A stretch of 64,000 bases of DNA from Caldilinea sp. CFX5 (GCA_021405325.1 QWII01000011.1:62001-126000), one strand, 5' to 3'; counted from the stretch's first letter, positions 6,321 through 14,639 are shown. A program made the numbers and translations. Notes: generated by a model from the sequence alone, not told the origin.

Positions 6321-7449
6321 ATATCCACCGCTCGGACGGATTGCTATAACGTTGTACCGCGTCGAGATTCAGTTCAATACCCAAGCCGGGGCCGGACGGG
6401 ATGGCTAACATGCCATCGTCATCCAACTGCCAGGGTGTGGCGACAATCGCATCAATGTAGGGGGAGCCGGTAAGGTATTCAACAAAGTCGGTGTTGGCAA
6501 AGGCGGCCGCCAGTTGCAGATCCGCCGCCAAACCGACCGCCGTATTCCAGCCGTGGGGAATAAAGCGCACGCCATTTTCCTCAGCCATCCAGGCAATGCG
6601 TCGCTCTTCACTAATGCCGCCCACCTTGGTCACATCGGGTTGGACAATGTCAAAGGCGCCGGCTTGCAGCCAGGGTTGAAACGCCTGACGACGCGTCAGC
6701 ACTTCGCCGCCGGCAATGGGTAGACGCGCCTGACGCCGGAGCGCTACATAGTCCTCCAAAGCATCCGGTTTGAGCGCTTCTTCAAACCAGTAGACATTGT
6801 ATTCGGCCAACATCTCCGCCGTGCGCAGCGCCCACTTGTAGCCCTGCCCCCAGTAGGCATCGCTACCGCCGGCATCGACCATGAGCCAGCCGTCGTCAAT
6901 GGCTTCGCGGGCCGCGCGCACAATCGCTTCATCCAGGGCATTACTGACCCGGCCAAAGGGACCCCAGCCGATCTTAAAGGCGCGAAAGCCTTCTTCCTTC
7001 AAGCGCAACAGATGATCCGCCAGCGGCCCCGGTTCTTGCATCAGGAGCGAGGCGTAGGGCCGGACGCGTTCACGGTAGCGGCCACCCAACAGCCGACCAA
7101 CCGATTGGCCGGTGGCTTTGCCCAAGATGTCCCACAAGGCAATGTCGATGCCGCTGATGGTATGGGTGAGCGACCCGCCGCGGCCCAACCAGAAGGTATT
7201 CTGGTGCAATTTTTCGCTGACTCGTTCCGGCTCCAGCGCGTTTTCGCCCCGGTAGAGCGGCTCTAGCACTTGCAAGGCGCTCTGCACCAGGCGATCATTG
7301 GTAAAGACGCTGCCATAGCCGGTGACGCCTTCGTCGGTCAACACGGCGATCAAGGTGTGGACACAATCATCCGGGCGGATCTCCTCTGACCAACCGCCCT
7401 CCGGCGACGCACCCCGCAAACCGATGGCGCGAATGTCACGGATCTTCAT
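6319..7449 (-). CDS. enolase-superfamily (mandelate racemase/MLE) sugar-acid dehydratase
   Basis: The start at ATG 7449 (MKIRDIRAIGLRG) is preferred because it begins the conserved N-terminal capping strand and follows AAAGGGAG. The barrel motifs are in order: FKIGWGPFG with the catalytic Lys, WLMVDAGGSDAYW with the first metal Asp, YWFEEAL and IAGGEVL with the Glu ligands, DIVQPDVTKVGG, and IPHGWNTAVG with the catalytic His. The length (376 aa) is normal. The family dehydrates or racemises acid sugars. The exact substrate cannot be told. Downstream lies the isomerase at 5368. A paralogue of the superfamily is at 61914. Confidence 0.88.
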   Translation of the reverse strand: MKIRDIRAIGLRGASPEGGWSEEIRPDDCVHTLIAVLTDEGVTGYGSVFTNDRLVQSALQVLEPLYRGENALEPERVSEKLHQNTFWLGRGGSLTHTISGIDIALWDILGKATGQSVGRLLGGRYRERVRPYASLLMQEPGPLADHLLRLKEEGFRAFKIGWGPFGRVSNALDEAIVRAAREAIDDGWLMVDAGGSDAYWGQGYKWALRTAEMLAEYNVYWFEEALKPDALEDYVALRRQARLPIAGGEVLTRRQAFQPWLQAGAFDIVQPDVTKVGGISEERRIAWMAEENGVRFIPHGWNTAVGLAADLQLAAAFANTDFVEYLTGSPYIDAIVATPWQLDDDGMLAIPSGPGLGIELNLDAVQRYSNPSERWI

Positions 7450-7611
7450 CGATACGGCTCCCTTTGCTTTGCTGCGAGTGAGAAGCGTGCATCTGACAGA
7501 TGCTGGGCTGCCCCTCTGCGGAAAGATCATTAACCTTACAAATTATAGCGTCACTTGCGGTAGTTGCCAAACGTCATTCCGCCGGGATGTACCGAACGCT
7601 GTTGTTGATTC

Positions 7612-7640
7612 CTCCTCGCCAGTCACGGACTGGCGAGGAG
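7612..7640. repeat. short palindrome of the AGTCCGTGACT family
   Basis: CTCCTCGCCAGTC and its complement form 13-bp arms with a 3-nt loop. The core GCCAGTCACGGACTGGC is the same sequence found inside the hairpin elements at 3191 and 28031. It lies just after the stop of the secreted-protein gene at 7652. Confidence 0.75.
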
Positions 7641-7651
7641 CGGGGCGACGG

Positions 7652-8779
7652 TTATGGCCGTCTGACGGCTGGCAGGTAAACGTGCTGATCACGTATGATT
7701 GGTGTGCTGGGCCGTACTTGCCCTGAATCGCGATTGATCATCAACCCGGTGATATCCACCGCTGCAAAATCACCCCCGCGCACCCGCCCTAGTTCACGCA
7801 ACAGGTCATTGTTCCACCGCTCATCGGGCGCGCCGGAAATATACCAGGCCGACCCGTTGTCCGCTAGAATAATACCATACTTCTGCATGGCGCGCAGGAT
7901 TACCTGGACTTGGGGTGAAAAGGTATTCAGTGGAAAATCAGCGCGCAGGCGAAAACGTTGACCCATCGGCGGGTAATTAGCTGCGGTCTGGCTGGAAGCA
8001 TAGTGACGCGCCGGCCAGACGTAGCTGCGCCGCGTCTGTGGGGCGGTAAACCGGATGGCGTGACGAATCTCGCCGCTGGCAACCTCATCATAGCGCACCA
8101 GCCCCGGCAAAATCGGCAACCCGGCGGCGTCCGCCGAAGTCCAGCCATCGGGGCGCAGGGTGTGGCTTTTGAGGTCAAAAATGGCGCCGGAACCGGCAGT
8201 CCAACTGCCGTCGCTTTGCGGGTAGGCGGAGTAGAGTTCGTAGAGCCGGCAATTGTCCTGTTCCAGTAGCAGCACATGGCGGTCGCCGGAACTGTTGGGG
8301 CCGCCCTCAATTGGCGCATTGGTCGGCACCGGGTAGGGGCCGGGATCGCTCTCGTCGGCATATTCAAAGGTGACAGCCACATTGGCCTGGCTACTGCGTA
8401 TCGTGATGAAGGGAATGCCAATCGGCCCGCCATTCCACAACCCCGAACCAAAGTCAGGGTGCAAGGTGCGATTGGCGCCAATGGTATTCACATAGGCGGC
8501 AGAATTGGCGTCAACCGGCGCCGTGTCAACCGGCGTATTCCAGATGTTGTCGGCTGGGAAAATGTCACAACCGGCAATTTGCGGTGGTGGCGTAGTGGGC
8601 GTCGGTGTGGGCGTTGGTGTGGGTGGCGTGGTTGGTTGCAGGGTTGGGGTTGCGGCGCCCTGGTTAACCGGCGCCGCCGTTGTCGGTAGCGTCGTCAGCC
8701 AGGTCAGCAACCCAACCATTGCCAGTAATATGCCGGTCGCGCCCACAAGCAAACTTCTACCTAAATCAGTTTGTAGCAT
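7652..8779 (-). CDS. exported conserved protein of unknown function with YLPAVRRP tail
   Basis: Two adjacent ATGs (8782 and 8779) follow AGGAGG; the second has better spacing. The N-terminus is a signal peptide or anchor (LLVGATGILLAMVGLLTWLT), followed by a Thr/Pro-rich linker near residues 40-70. The folded domain starts at CDIFPADNIWNTPVD and contains DRHVLLLEQDNCRLYELYSA, the end of WTSADAAGLPILPGLVRYDE and HAIRFTAPQTRRSYVWPA. I recognise this as a recurring exported bacterial domain but know no activity for it. The protein ends in VYLPAVRRP, like the tails of the macroglobulin at 15608 and the relic at 20979. Confidence 0.75.
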   Translation of the reverse strand: MLQTDLGRSLLVGATGILLAMVGLLTWLTTLPTTAAPVNQGAATPTLQPTTPPTPTPTPTPTTPPPQIAGCDIFPADNIWNTPVDTAPVDANSAAYVNTIGANRTLHPDFGSGLWNGGPIGIPFITIRSSQANVAVTFEYADESDPGPYPVPTNAPIEGGPNSSGDRHVLLLEQDNCRLYELYSAYPQSDGSWTAGSGAIFDLKSHTLRPDGWTSADAAGLPILPGLVRYDEVASGEIRHAIRFTAPQTRRSYVWPARHYASSQTAANYPPMGQRFRLRADFPLNTFSPQVQVILRAMQKYGIILADNGSAWYISGAPDERWNNDLLRELGRVRGGDFAAVDITGLMINRDSGQVRPSTPIIRDQHVYLPAVRRP

Positions 8780-8850
8780 CATCGCCTCCTGCCTTTGCCA
8801 ACAAACCAGACCGGTCACCACGTAACCGGTCTGGTTTATGTTCCGTAAAG

Positions 8851-8943
8851 AGTAACTACTCAGCCTCAGGTGCGCGGCACTGGTCAAACAATGGTCGGAT
8901 AAACAAGCTACTCCTGACCAGTGCCACGCACCTGAGCAGTTAC
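8851..8943. mobile_element. mobile hairpin element with target duplication (copy 2)
   Basis: The inner arms at 8866-8885 and 8916-8935 are 20 bp with one mismatch. The ends read AGTAACTACTCAGCC on the left and GTAACTGCTCAGG on the reverse strand at the right. The unit is flanked by CGTAAAG direct repeats (8844-8850 and 8944-8950). It is directly followed by a second element that uses the same repeat. Confidence 0.7.
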
Positions 8944-8950
8944 CGTAAAG

Positions 8951-9063
8951 ATACCTATTCAGCCCGCTCCTAGTCATACCCCCCACGGGGGGTTCCCGGT
9001 GACTGGCGCCGGTCACCGGTTGCCTTTTAGGCGCGGCGGAGAGCGGCTAGGCTGAATGGGTAT
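8951..9063. mobile_element. mobile hairpin element with target duplication (copy 3)
   Basis: The terminal inverted repeats are ATACCTATTCAGCC and ATACCCATTCAGCC, flanked by CCGTAAA (8943-8949 and 9064-9070). Inside is a hairpin CCGGTGAC/GTCACCGG (8996-9003 and 9012-9019) followed by CTTTT. It stands in tandem with copy 2, sharing one flanking repeat, which suggests two successive insertions at one hot spot. The whole 8780-9265 interval holds only such repeats and no gene. Confidence 0.65.
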
Positions 9064-9207
9064 CCGTAAAACGTAGCCGTCAACGCACTACGCTCTACGC
9101 TCTACTATAGCAAAAGCAGCCGCGTATTACCATCTACTTTTGTTCTGTCATTCCCCTACATGATCCGGCGGGGAAGCTTACGGGTGGCAGACGATGGGGA
9201 GACACGA

Positions 9208-9262
9208 GACAGGAGACAAGAGACACGGATCGTCAATTTCTCGTGTCTCCTTGTCTCCTGTC
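9208..9262. repeat. inverted repeat with tandem-unit arms after the lipoprotein gene
   Basis: GACAGGAGACAAGAGACACG (9208-9227) pairs with 9242-9262 with one bulged base. The arm is itself made of near-repeats of GAGACA. It lies a few bases after the stop of the lipoprotein gene at 9266 and may end its transcript. Confidence 0.75.
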
Positions 9263-9265
9263 TAT

Positions 9266-10321
9266 TTACTGAAGATTATACCCCTGCTCACGCCAATAGC
9301 TGCGGATCTGCTCGTCCCAGCCGGGGGCGAAGAAGTCGGCGTCGCCGAGGTTGTCGCCTTGGATGCGGGGGGCGTTGGCCAACATGGTCTGATCCATGTT
9401 TTGTCCGAAGGTCAATTCGCCGGCAGCGCCGGTTTGCATATCGGCGGTAATGGCCTGGAAGGGGACGACCACCCACTCGTCGCCCGCGCCGACGTCACCG
9501 GCCGGGGTGATGCCGGCATCAACCGAATTGAAAACCGCATACATCACGCGCCCTTGGCTGAGGTCAACAATGTAATCGGTCACGGTGTTGGCAGTGACCA
9601 CCGGCTCTGTATCGGTTGTATCCGTCACCACAGTGGTGTCGGTCAAAACACCCGTGTCAACACCGGCGTCGGCGCCAACACCGAAGAAGCCGGCATTCAC
9701 CAGTTGCGAGGCGCGGACAACGCTACCGGTTTGGGCAGTGTCAATGGTATCGACATTGTAACCGAGGTTCGTCCAGAAATCGCGCAGTTGCGTGTCCCAA
9801 CCGGCTTCCAAACCCGCCGGCCAGTCATTGCTGACATCAACATCCGGGAAGTTCTGCAATTGATCCTGCGTTACATTGAGCACCAATGCGGTTTGCTCTG
9901 GGTTCACCGACATGGCCGACAAGGGGATCGGCGCCTGATCTTGGGCAATGCCCAGGAAGCCGCCGTGGCTGATGAGCGCAAAGGGAATATTGCCATCAGT
10001 CATATCCACCAGGAAATCTTCGACATTGCCCAGATTTTCATTGGCCGTGCTGACCACTTCGCGGCCTAGCAGGTTGGAGGCGAGCATCATATAGCCTTGT
10101 TCGGCGCCGGCGAGGCCGAAGGAACTGCCGGTCGTGCCTGGCGTGGTCACCTGCGGTTCACCGGGGGTAGCTTGGGCTTGGTCGTTGGCCGTTGTTGCCT
10201 CTGCCACCGGGGTCGCTTCTCCCACCACTACCGGCTGTTGGTTGCCGGCGTTGCAAGCGCTGAGAACAAGCGCCAGCAGCAAGGTGAGCGACAGAAAAAG
10301 GGTTCGTGTATATTGTACCAT
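9266..10321 (-). CDS. lipoprotein with two PRC-barrel-like domains
   Basis: The second ATG (10321) is chosen because AGGAG stands nine bases before it; the first would be only two bases away. The product of 351 residues has a lipoprotein signal ending in LVLSAC, a Thr/Ala-rich linker, then a PRC-barrel-like domain (ASNLLGREVVSTANENLGNV, followed by EDFLVDMTDGNIPFALISHG). A diverged second copy, with DYIVDLSQGRVMYAVFNSVD, follows. Each copy is followed by a W-D-x-Q-I/L-R-x-[FY]-W-x-x-x-G-Y-N segment, so the repeat unit is about 150 residues. PRC-barrels are usually cytoplasmic RNA or photosystem-related modules; here they are predicted outside the membrane. Function unknown. Confidence 0.82.
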   Translation of the reverse strand: MVQYTRTLFLSLTLLLALVLSACNAGNQQPVVVGEATPVAEATTANDQAQATPGEPQVTTPGTTGSSFGLAGAEQGYMMLASNLLGREVVSTANENLGNVEDFLVDMTDGNIPFALISHGGFLGIAQDQAPIPLSAMSVNPEQTALVLNVTQDQLQNFPDVDVSNDWPAGLEAGWDTQLRDFWTNLGYNVDTIDTAQTGSVVRASQLVNAGFFGVGADAGVDTGVLTDTTVVTDTTDTEPVVTANTVTDYIVDLSQGRVMYAVFNSVDAGITPAGDVGAGDEWVVVPFQAITADMQTGAAGELTFGQNMDQTMLANAPRIQGDNLGDADFFAPGWDEQIRSYWREQGYNLQ

Positions 10322-10496
10322 CGACATTTCTCCTTTGAGTGTCTATTTACGAAAACCGGTCCCTAGTCTAGCCGCTGCCACACTTCTGGGCGATATGAAC
10401 GGTTATAAGAAGTGGTTATAGCCGTAGCCTATAAGGCGTTCTCCTGGTTGGGATGGAGCAGCTTCTGGGTGCTCAGAATCAACCGCGATAAGGTAA

Positions 10497-10526
10497 TTGC
10501 AGAAAGACGAAGCGACTTGCTATAAT
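10497..10526 (+). promoter_or_regulatory. sigma-70-type promoter
   Basis: TTGCAG (10497-10502) and a perfect TATAAT (10521-10526) are 18 bases apart, about 100 bases upstream of the small gene at 10628. Confidence 0.5.
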
Positions 10527-10627
10527 ACCCTAGCGATAAAGCGTAGCCTGATAGGGCATCGCCCGTGCTGTTATGCGACAATGACAGTATGGCTGGGAAA
10601 TGAAGGAGGTGTAAACCGATGGCTTGA

Positions 10628-10939
10628 TTGATTGATCTTCCACCTATGCTTGAAAATAAAGTAAAAGCTGAAGCCCAGAAGCGAAAGCGCACCCCGGAAC
10701 AGGTCGTCATTGATCGGTTGGCACAGACCTTTGAAGATGATGGCGTGCCGACGGTAGCTGAGGTCGTTGCGCGCATTAAAGCGACGCCACCTAATCCTGC
10801 CATGATTACACCGCCCCAAGGGGATCTCGCTGCGGCATTGCGCAATGGTCCAACTGATCCTGATTTTGATCTAAACCGCTGGGAACAAGAGTGGGCGGCG
10901 GCAGAAGCGGAATTGAAACGCATCAATCTTCTAAATTAA
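10628..10939 (+). CDS. small protein with RHH-like N-terminus; start codon damaged or TTG
   Basis: The product (about 103 aa) begins with LPPMLENKVKAEAQKRKRTP, resembling a ribbon-helix-helix antitoxin N-terminus (strand, then helix with VIDRLAQTF), and ends in an acidic helix (WEQEWAAAEAELKRINLL). A good Shine-Dalgarno (AAGGAGG) is placed for ATG 10619, which is in frame, but that frame reads ATG GCT TGA, a stop at the third codon. Translation must therefore start at TTG 10628 or ATG 10646-10648. No toxin gene is adjacent. Antitoxin-like function is only a suggestion. Confidence 0.6.
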   Translation: MIDLPPMLENKVKAEAQKRKRTPEQVVIDRLAQTFEDDGVPTVAEVVARIKATPPNPAMITPPQGDLAAALRNGPTDPDFDLNRWEQEWAAAEAELKRINLLN

Positions 10940-10947
10940 TCCACTGA

Positions 10948-11994
10948 TTACCCCTCCTGTGACTCTTGCAGGCGCAACCACCGCTGGAACAACGGCATCA
11001 ATAGTCGCCATTGTCCCCGTTCTTCAATCACCACATCGCGCTTGGCTAAGGCTTGTAGCGCTTGGGTGATCGCTTCGACAGAGAGGTTTGATCGGCTCAC
11101 CAGTTGATCAAGCGTTAGCGGCTCATCCTGTTGCGCCAGGATATGAAGAAGACGCTGTTGGTCAGGGAATGCTTCAATCTGGTCATGCCAGATGCCCTCA
11201 AAATACCGGCTCTCTTTCCGCACAAAGTTGTCGGTGAGAATGGCCTCCAGGTCAGCGGGCAAAATGCGCGCCTCACGCCGCAACTCTAGATCAAATAGTT
11301 CATGGTTGAGATGGTTGACCAACGCCGAGCAGATTGACTGGATCAAGAGCGGTTGCCCATAGGTTTGGTGATAGATCGCTTCAATGACGCTGCGTTCATA
11401 ATTGACTGTAAACTCCGGCGTTGGCCGCGCGATCAACCGTTCGGCTTCATGAAAAGGCAGATAGGAGACGCGCACATTGTGATAGGAGCTAAAAAAGGCT
11501 TGCTGATAATCGCGGCTCATCTCGTCCAGTGTATGTAATCCGGCCAGGATCAGCAGCAATCGTGGCTGTTGTGAGAGCATGCGCAAATAGCCGTAGACCT
11601 CTTTGGGCAGTAAACCACGGGTGACGGCCTTTTCTACTGCCTCAAACTCATCCAAGGCCAAAATTAAGAAAGCGCCTGTGGGCAAGCCGTTAATCACTGC
11701 CCGCAGCAGGCGTTGAAAGTGTAGATCCGCGCTTTTGGCCTGTTGATAGTCAGAAAACTGAGGTTCTGATAAATTAGGTAAGCACACGACTGCTGCAGTA
11801 TAGATCTTATCAGCTAGATCAAGCAGTAGATCGCCTATCTGTTCAGCGGTAGCAATAGCCCCGGACAAATCTAGATAGACCAATAATGAGCCAGTTGGTG
11901 CATACTCGATCAAATTTTGAACAACGCTGGTCTTGCCCATGCGCCGATGCCCATAAAGAATAATCGAATCAGGTGTATAGCCGTTCCACTTCAT
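10948..11994 (-). CDS. AAA/STAND-type ATPase with winged-helix C-terminus, N-terminally truncated
   Basis: The P-loop GHRRMGKTS begins only 15 residues from the start, whereas related ATPases have at least a G-R-E-x-x-[IL] lead-in strand before it. Walker B is FLILALDEFEAVE, and a sensor-like LLLILAGLHTLDEM follows. The C-terminus is a winged-helix-like domain (DQLVSRSNLSVEAITQALQA, followed by LAKRDVVIEE). The gene overlaps by 26 bases the upstream ATPase gene, which in turn is cut just after its Walker B. The natural reading is that a deletion joined the front of one ATPase gene to the back of another, out of frame. It may be inactive. Confidence 0.7.
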   Translation of the reverse strand: MKWNGYTPDSIILYGHRRMGKTSVVQNLIEYAPTGSLLVYLDLSGAIATAEQIGDLLLDLADKIYTAAVVCLPNLSEPQFSDYQQAKSADLHFQRLLRAVINGLPTGAFLILALDEFEAVEKAVTRGLLPKEVYGYLRMLSQQPRLLLILAGLHTLDEMSRDYQQAFFSSYHNVRVSYLPFHEAERLIARPTPEFTVNYERSVIEAIYHQTYGQPLLIQSICSALVNHLNHELFDLELRREARILPADLEAILTDNFVRKESRYFEGIWHDQIEAFPDQQRLLHILAQQDEPLTLDQLVSRSNLSVEAITQALQALAKRDVVIEERGQWRLLMPLFQRWLRLQESQEG

Positions 11995-13069
11995 CCATCA
12001 ACAAGAGTACCTTACGTCCACGCATTGCCTGTTTTAGCGCCCGCAGTGCCTCTTTGCCGGTACGTTGTTTACCCTGTTTCAATGGGTCCAGCACCTGTAA
12101 AATCTCGGTACAGAAATCGATTTCATCGATCACCCCCTGCAAATCGAGATAGATCACGGCGTGGCTGGGCAGCCAATCCTGACGCATATGGTAGAGATAG
12201 GAGAGCAGGGATGACTTGCCCGTCTCCGAAGCGCCGATCAGCGCAATGCTGTTACCGTTGGTCAGCGCCTGTTGCAGTTCGCGCAGAATGCGCTGGCGAC
12301 CAAAGAAAAGGTGTGGCTCGTTGATACGGCCACGGCTGGTAAAGGGGTTTGTCAAAGGAACAAAATCGGGTATAGATGGTTGTTTCGTTGTCGTTGCTGA
12401 CGTTGATTCACCATAAAAATGATACACGTTGGTGACTTTATCACGCAGCACGACATCTTGTCCAGCGTTGGCATTGCCTTGCAGCACAGCGCCACCCCCA
12501 CTTTGAATCTGCAACTGAGTCGGTTGCGCTGATAAGCGAGAAGTTACTTCGGTCAGCAAGCGGTGAATGGCGGTCAAATGTTCGTTGGTGGTCTGCTGTT
12601 CATCAATTTGTCGTTCGGCCCGCTCGGCGATCAAATAGAGTTGCTCAAAGGCGCGACTATCCGTGAAGGGCTTGAGCGCCGGCTGACTTTTGATGGCGTC
12701 GGCCAACGTGGCTAGAAAGAACTGTATCTCGGCGGCGATTTCAATGGTCGGTGGTGAAGGAAACTGGGCGCGCCACAGTTGCACTAAGGTGGACGCATCT
12801 GGGGTGCGCTGCGGTGTCAGTAGGTTGGCTAGTTCACTGGCTACGGCTGGCTGCTTGAGAAAATGTTCATCAAAGAAAGCGTGAGCAAGTTGTGGGTACT
12901 GGTCAATAAACGCCCGATAGCTTTGGGCCAACGCATATTGTAGCGCCAGCTTTTCGGGTGAATCACCGCGTAGTTTGTCCCGCAATGCCGCTAAGCGTGG
13001 ACGCTGTGATAAATCTTCAATCAGTACCGTGATGATCGCTTCAGCGAGGGCGCCAAGCAAAAGTTCCAT
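11969..13069 (-). CDS. STAND-like NTPase, truncated after Walker B
   Basis: The N-terminal 190 residues are helical and of unknown role. Next comes the linker GGGAVLQGNANAGQDVVLRD, a motif often seen ahead of effector or NTPase domains in filamentous bacteria. The NTPase domain has FFGRQRILRELQ, a P-loop GASETGKSS and Walker B KVLLLMDEVE, and stops three residues later. Complete relatives continue for 200 residues or more with the sensor, arginine-finger and winged-helix parts. A promoter-like TATAAT lies upstream. Such proteins often act as sensors in defence or conflict systems, but this copy lacks essential parts. Confidence 0.65.
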   Translation of the reverse strand: MELLLGALAEAIITVLIEDLSQRPRLAALRDKLRGDSPEKLALQYALAQSYRAFIDQYPQLAHAFFDEHFLKQPAVASELANLLTPQRTPDASTLVQLWRAQFPSPPTIEIAAEIQFFLATLADAIKSQPALKPFTDSRAFEQLYLIAERAERQIDEQQTTNEHLTAIHRLLTEVTSRLSAQPTQLQIQSGGGAVLQGNANAGQDVVLRDKVTNVYHFYGESTSATTTKQPSIPDFVPLTNPFTSRGRINEPHLFFGRQRILRELQQALTNGNSIALIGASETGKSSLLSYLYHMRQDWLPSHAVIYLDLQGVIDEIDFCTEILQVLDPLKQGKQRTGKEALRALKQAMRGRKVLLLMDEVERLYT

Positions 13070-13133
13070 TGGACTCCTCTGTCTGTGCCGGTGGTCTACC
13101 GGTAGGAATCGTTGGTTGGATAAACAATAGCTG

Positions 13134-13163
13134 AATTATACACGAACATTGCGAATAACACAA
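13134..13163 (-). promoter_or_regulatory. promoter of the ATPase gene
   Basis: On the minus strand TTGTGT (13163-13158) and TATAAT (13139-13134) are 18 bases apart and stand about 65 bases before the ATG at 13069. Confidence 0.5.
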
Positions 13164-13197
13164 AGGCATTCGATAGGATCAGCCATCTTCATGGAGC

Positions 13198-13626
13198 CTA
13201 CTCCTCTGGCGGATGCCACCCTGCTTGCACCCAGAAAGAGCGGGCCACTACAATACCCTCGCTGTTCATATCCAACGCAGCGACAGTAGCACGCCCCGTC
13301 GCAGTAATGCCATAAATTTGCGTTCCGTCGTCACTCCAGACAAAATGGAGCGCCCAAACTTGGGTTCGTGGATTGAAAAGCGGAACTTCCGCTTTGGTGA
13401 TGGGGTCAACGGCATGAGTTCGCTGGTTCTTATGTTCGTTGCAATGACGACAAGACAGCCACAAATTTTCCAGCACCGTTTCGCCGCCCAGTGCTTCCGG
13501 TAGTAAATGATCGGGAACCAATTGCTGTCCAGTATACAACTCCGGCGTGAGGCAGTAGCCACAACGAAAGCGCGCTTCGCGTCGCACTTGTTGACGTAGG
13601 GCAATTGAAATGTACGATTTACTCAT
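13198..13626 (-). CDS. HNH endonuclease
   Basis: The core reads CGYCLTP, then VPDHLLPEALGGETVLENLW, then LSCRHCNEHKNQR: a zinc-binding Cys pair (CxxC ... CxxC) with the catalytic DH and N of the HNH motif. The length (142 aa) is typical of stand-alone HNH proteins. The start overlaps by 8 bases the stop of the upstream gene at 13619, so both are translated from one message. HNH proteins cut DNA and occur in mobile elements, restriction and repair; the role here is open. Confidence 0.88.
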   Translation of the reverse strand: MSKSYISIALRQQVRREARFRCGYCLTPELYTGQQLVPDHLLPEALGGETVLENLWLSCRHCNEHKNQRTHAVDPITKAEVPLFNPRTQVWALHFVWSDDGTQIYGITATGRATVAALDMNSEGIVVARSFWVQAGWHPPEE

Positions 13627-14044
13627 ACGTGGCTACGCTGTAGGGGTTGGGTGTTTTATGCCCGCGTGATTGTAGAAGTAACCAAGCGTAGGAACGATGG
13701 ATCAGCAAAAGGTCGGCTTCCTCATGCAGGATGTCCAACTGTTGCTGTTCAGCAGGCGATAGGGTGCGTTGTTGGCCGGCTTCGACCAGGGTATCATAAA
13801 GTTCAACCCGTTCCACCGGCCATTCCGTGCGGGCGATGCGCCATAACATTTCATCACTCATGCCTTGCATCTGTTGGAGATCGGCCCGCCACCGTTCCGG
13901 CACATGATCGATCGACGGCGGCAGGGCGCGCGTCAAAGTACGCTCGGCCACTTCATTGACCGTTGTCTGTTTGGCTTGCGCTTGCTGAAAGAGCCGCTGG
14001 AACGTTTGCTCCGAAATTTGAATACTGTGCGTATAGAAGGTCAT
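13619..14044 (-). CDS. hypothetical protein translationally coupled to the HNH nuclease
   Basis: The start at ATG 14044 (MTFYTHSIQISEQTFQRLFQ) has GAGGGGG five bases before it; an upstream in-frame ATG at 14089 lacks such a site. The N-terminus looks like a ribbon-helix-helix strand and helix (IQISEQTFQRLFQQAQAKQT) and the rest is helical, with WRADLQQMQGMSDEMLW and LSPAEQQQLDILHEEADLLL. This two-gene pattern (small DNA-binding-like protein, then HNH) recurs in related genomes, but its job is not known to me. A role as regulator or antidote of the nuclease is inference. Confidence 0.65.
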   Translation of the reverse strand: MTFYTHSIQISEQTFQRLFQQAQAKQTTVNEVAERTLTRALPPSIDHVPERWRADLQQMQGMSDEMLWRIARTEWPVERVELYDTLVEAGQQRTLSPAEQQQLDILHEEADLLLIHRSYAWLLLQSRGHKTPNPYSVATYE

Positions 14045-14203
14045 CGGCGCCCCCTCAATCGACTGAACCCTAACCGGGGCAATTTTCATGATGCGAGTAT
14101 ACCACAGTGAGCCTAGTAGTCAATCACAGGCAGTTCGTAAAGCAGATAAGGGTTGCCGAAGGTGGTGTTAAAAAGAAAAATTTGATAGAATCAAACCAAA
14201 ACC

Positions 14204-14623
14204 ATGACAACCAGAAGACAATTAAAATTTCTATTTCAAGAACCAGGAATGCTGGAAGCCATTGCCGTCAATCCGGCTGAACTGCGAACCGGTGCGCACA
14301 AGCCAAGCCGGGGTTATCACGATTCGTCCATCCCCGACCTCATGATCGACTACCGGGTCGAGAGTGACCAGCCATTCGCTTGGATGAGTTACAACTTTCA
14401 CAAAACTTACCCGTCGGTGATCTGGGGGTTGAAATTACTCATGGCCGCTGAATTGTTTGATGTGCCGCAAGCCGGCTTGACTGCGGTTCCTTTGCATGAT
14501 GCGTTTAGTTGGGCCTATGCTCATTTTGTCTTGGAAGATGAAGTGCCAAATTTACCCGAAAAAATGGATACAACAGTCAACTTAACGCGACAAGTGTTGC
14601 GGTACGCGGCGGCTGTCGCCTGA
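14204..14623 (+). CDS. hypothetical protein, 139 aa
   Basis: The product is soluble and acidic at the C-terminus, with aromatic-rich segments such as QPFAWMSYNFHKTYPSVIWG and HDAFSWAYAHFVLEDEVPNL. I do not recognise a family. There is no clear ribosome-binding site before ATG 14204, but codon use and length support a gene. It is on the opposite strand to its neighbours and convergent with the PIN-domain toxin gene. Confidence 0.6.
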   Translation: MTTRRQLKFLFQEPGMLEAIAVNPAELRTGAHKPSRGYHDSSIPDLMIDYRVESDQPFAWMSYNFHKTYPSVIWGLKLLMAAELFDVPQAGLTAVPLHDAFSWAYAHFVLEDEVPNLPEKMDTTVNLTRQVLRYAAAVA

Positions 14624-14639
14624 TTTTGAAAGCTTTGTT

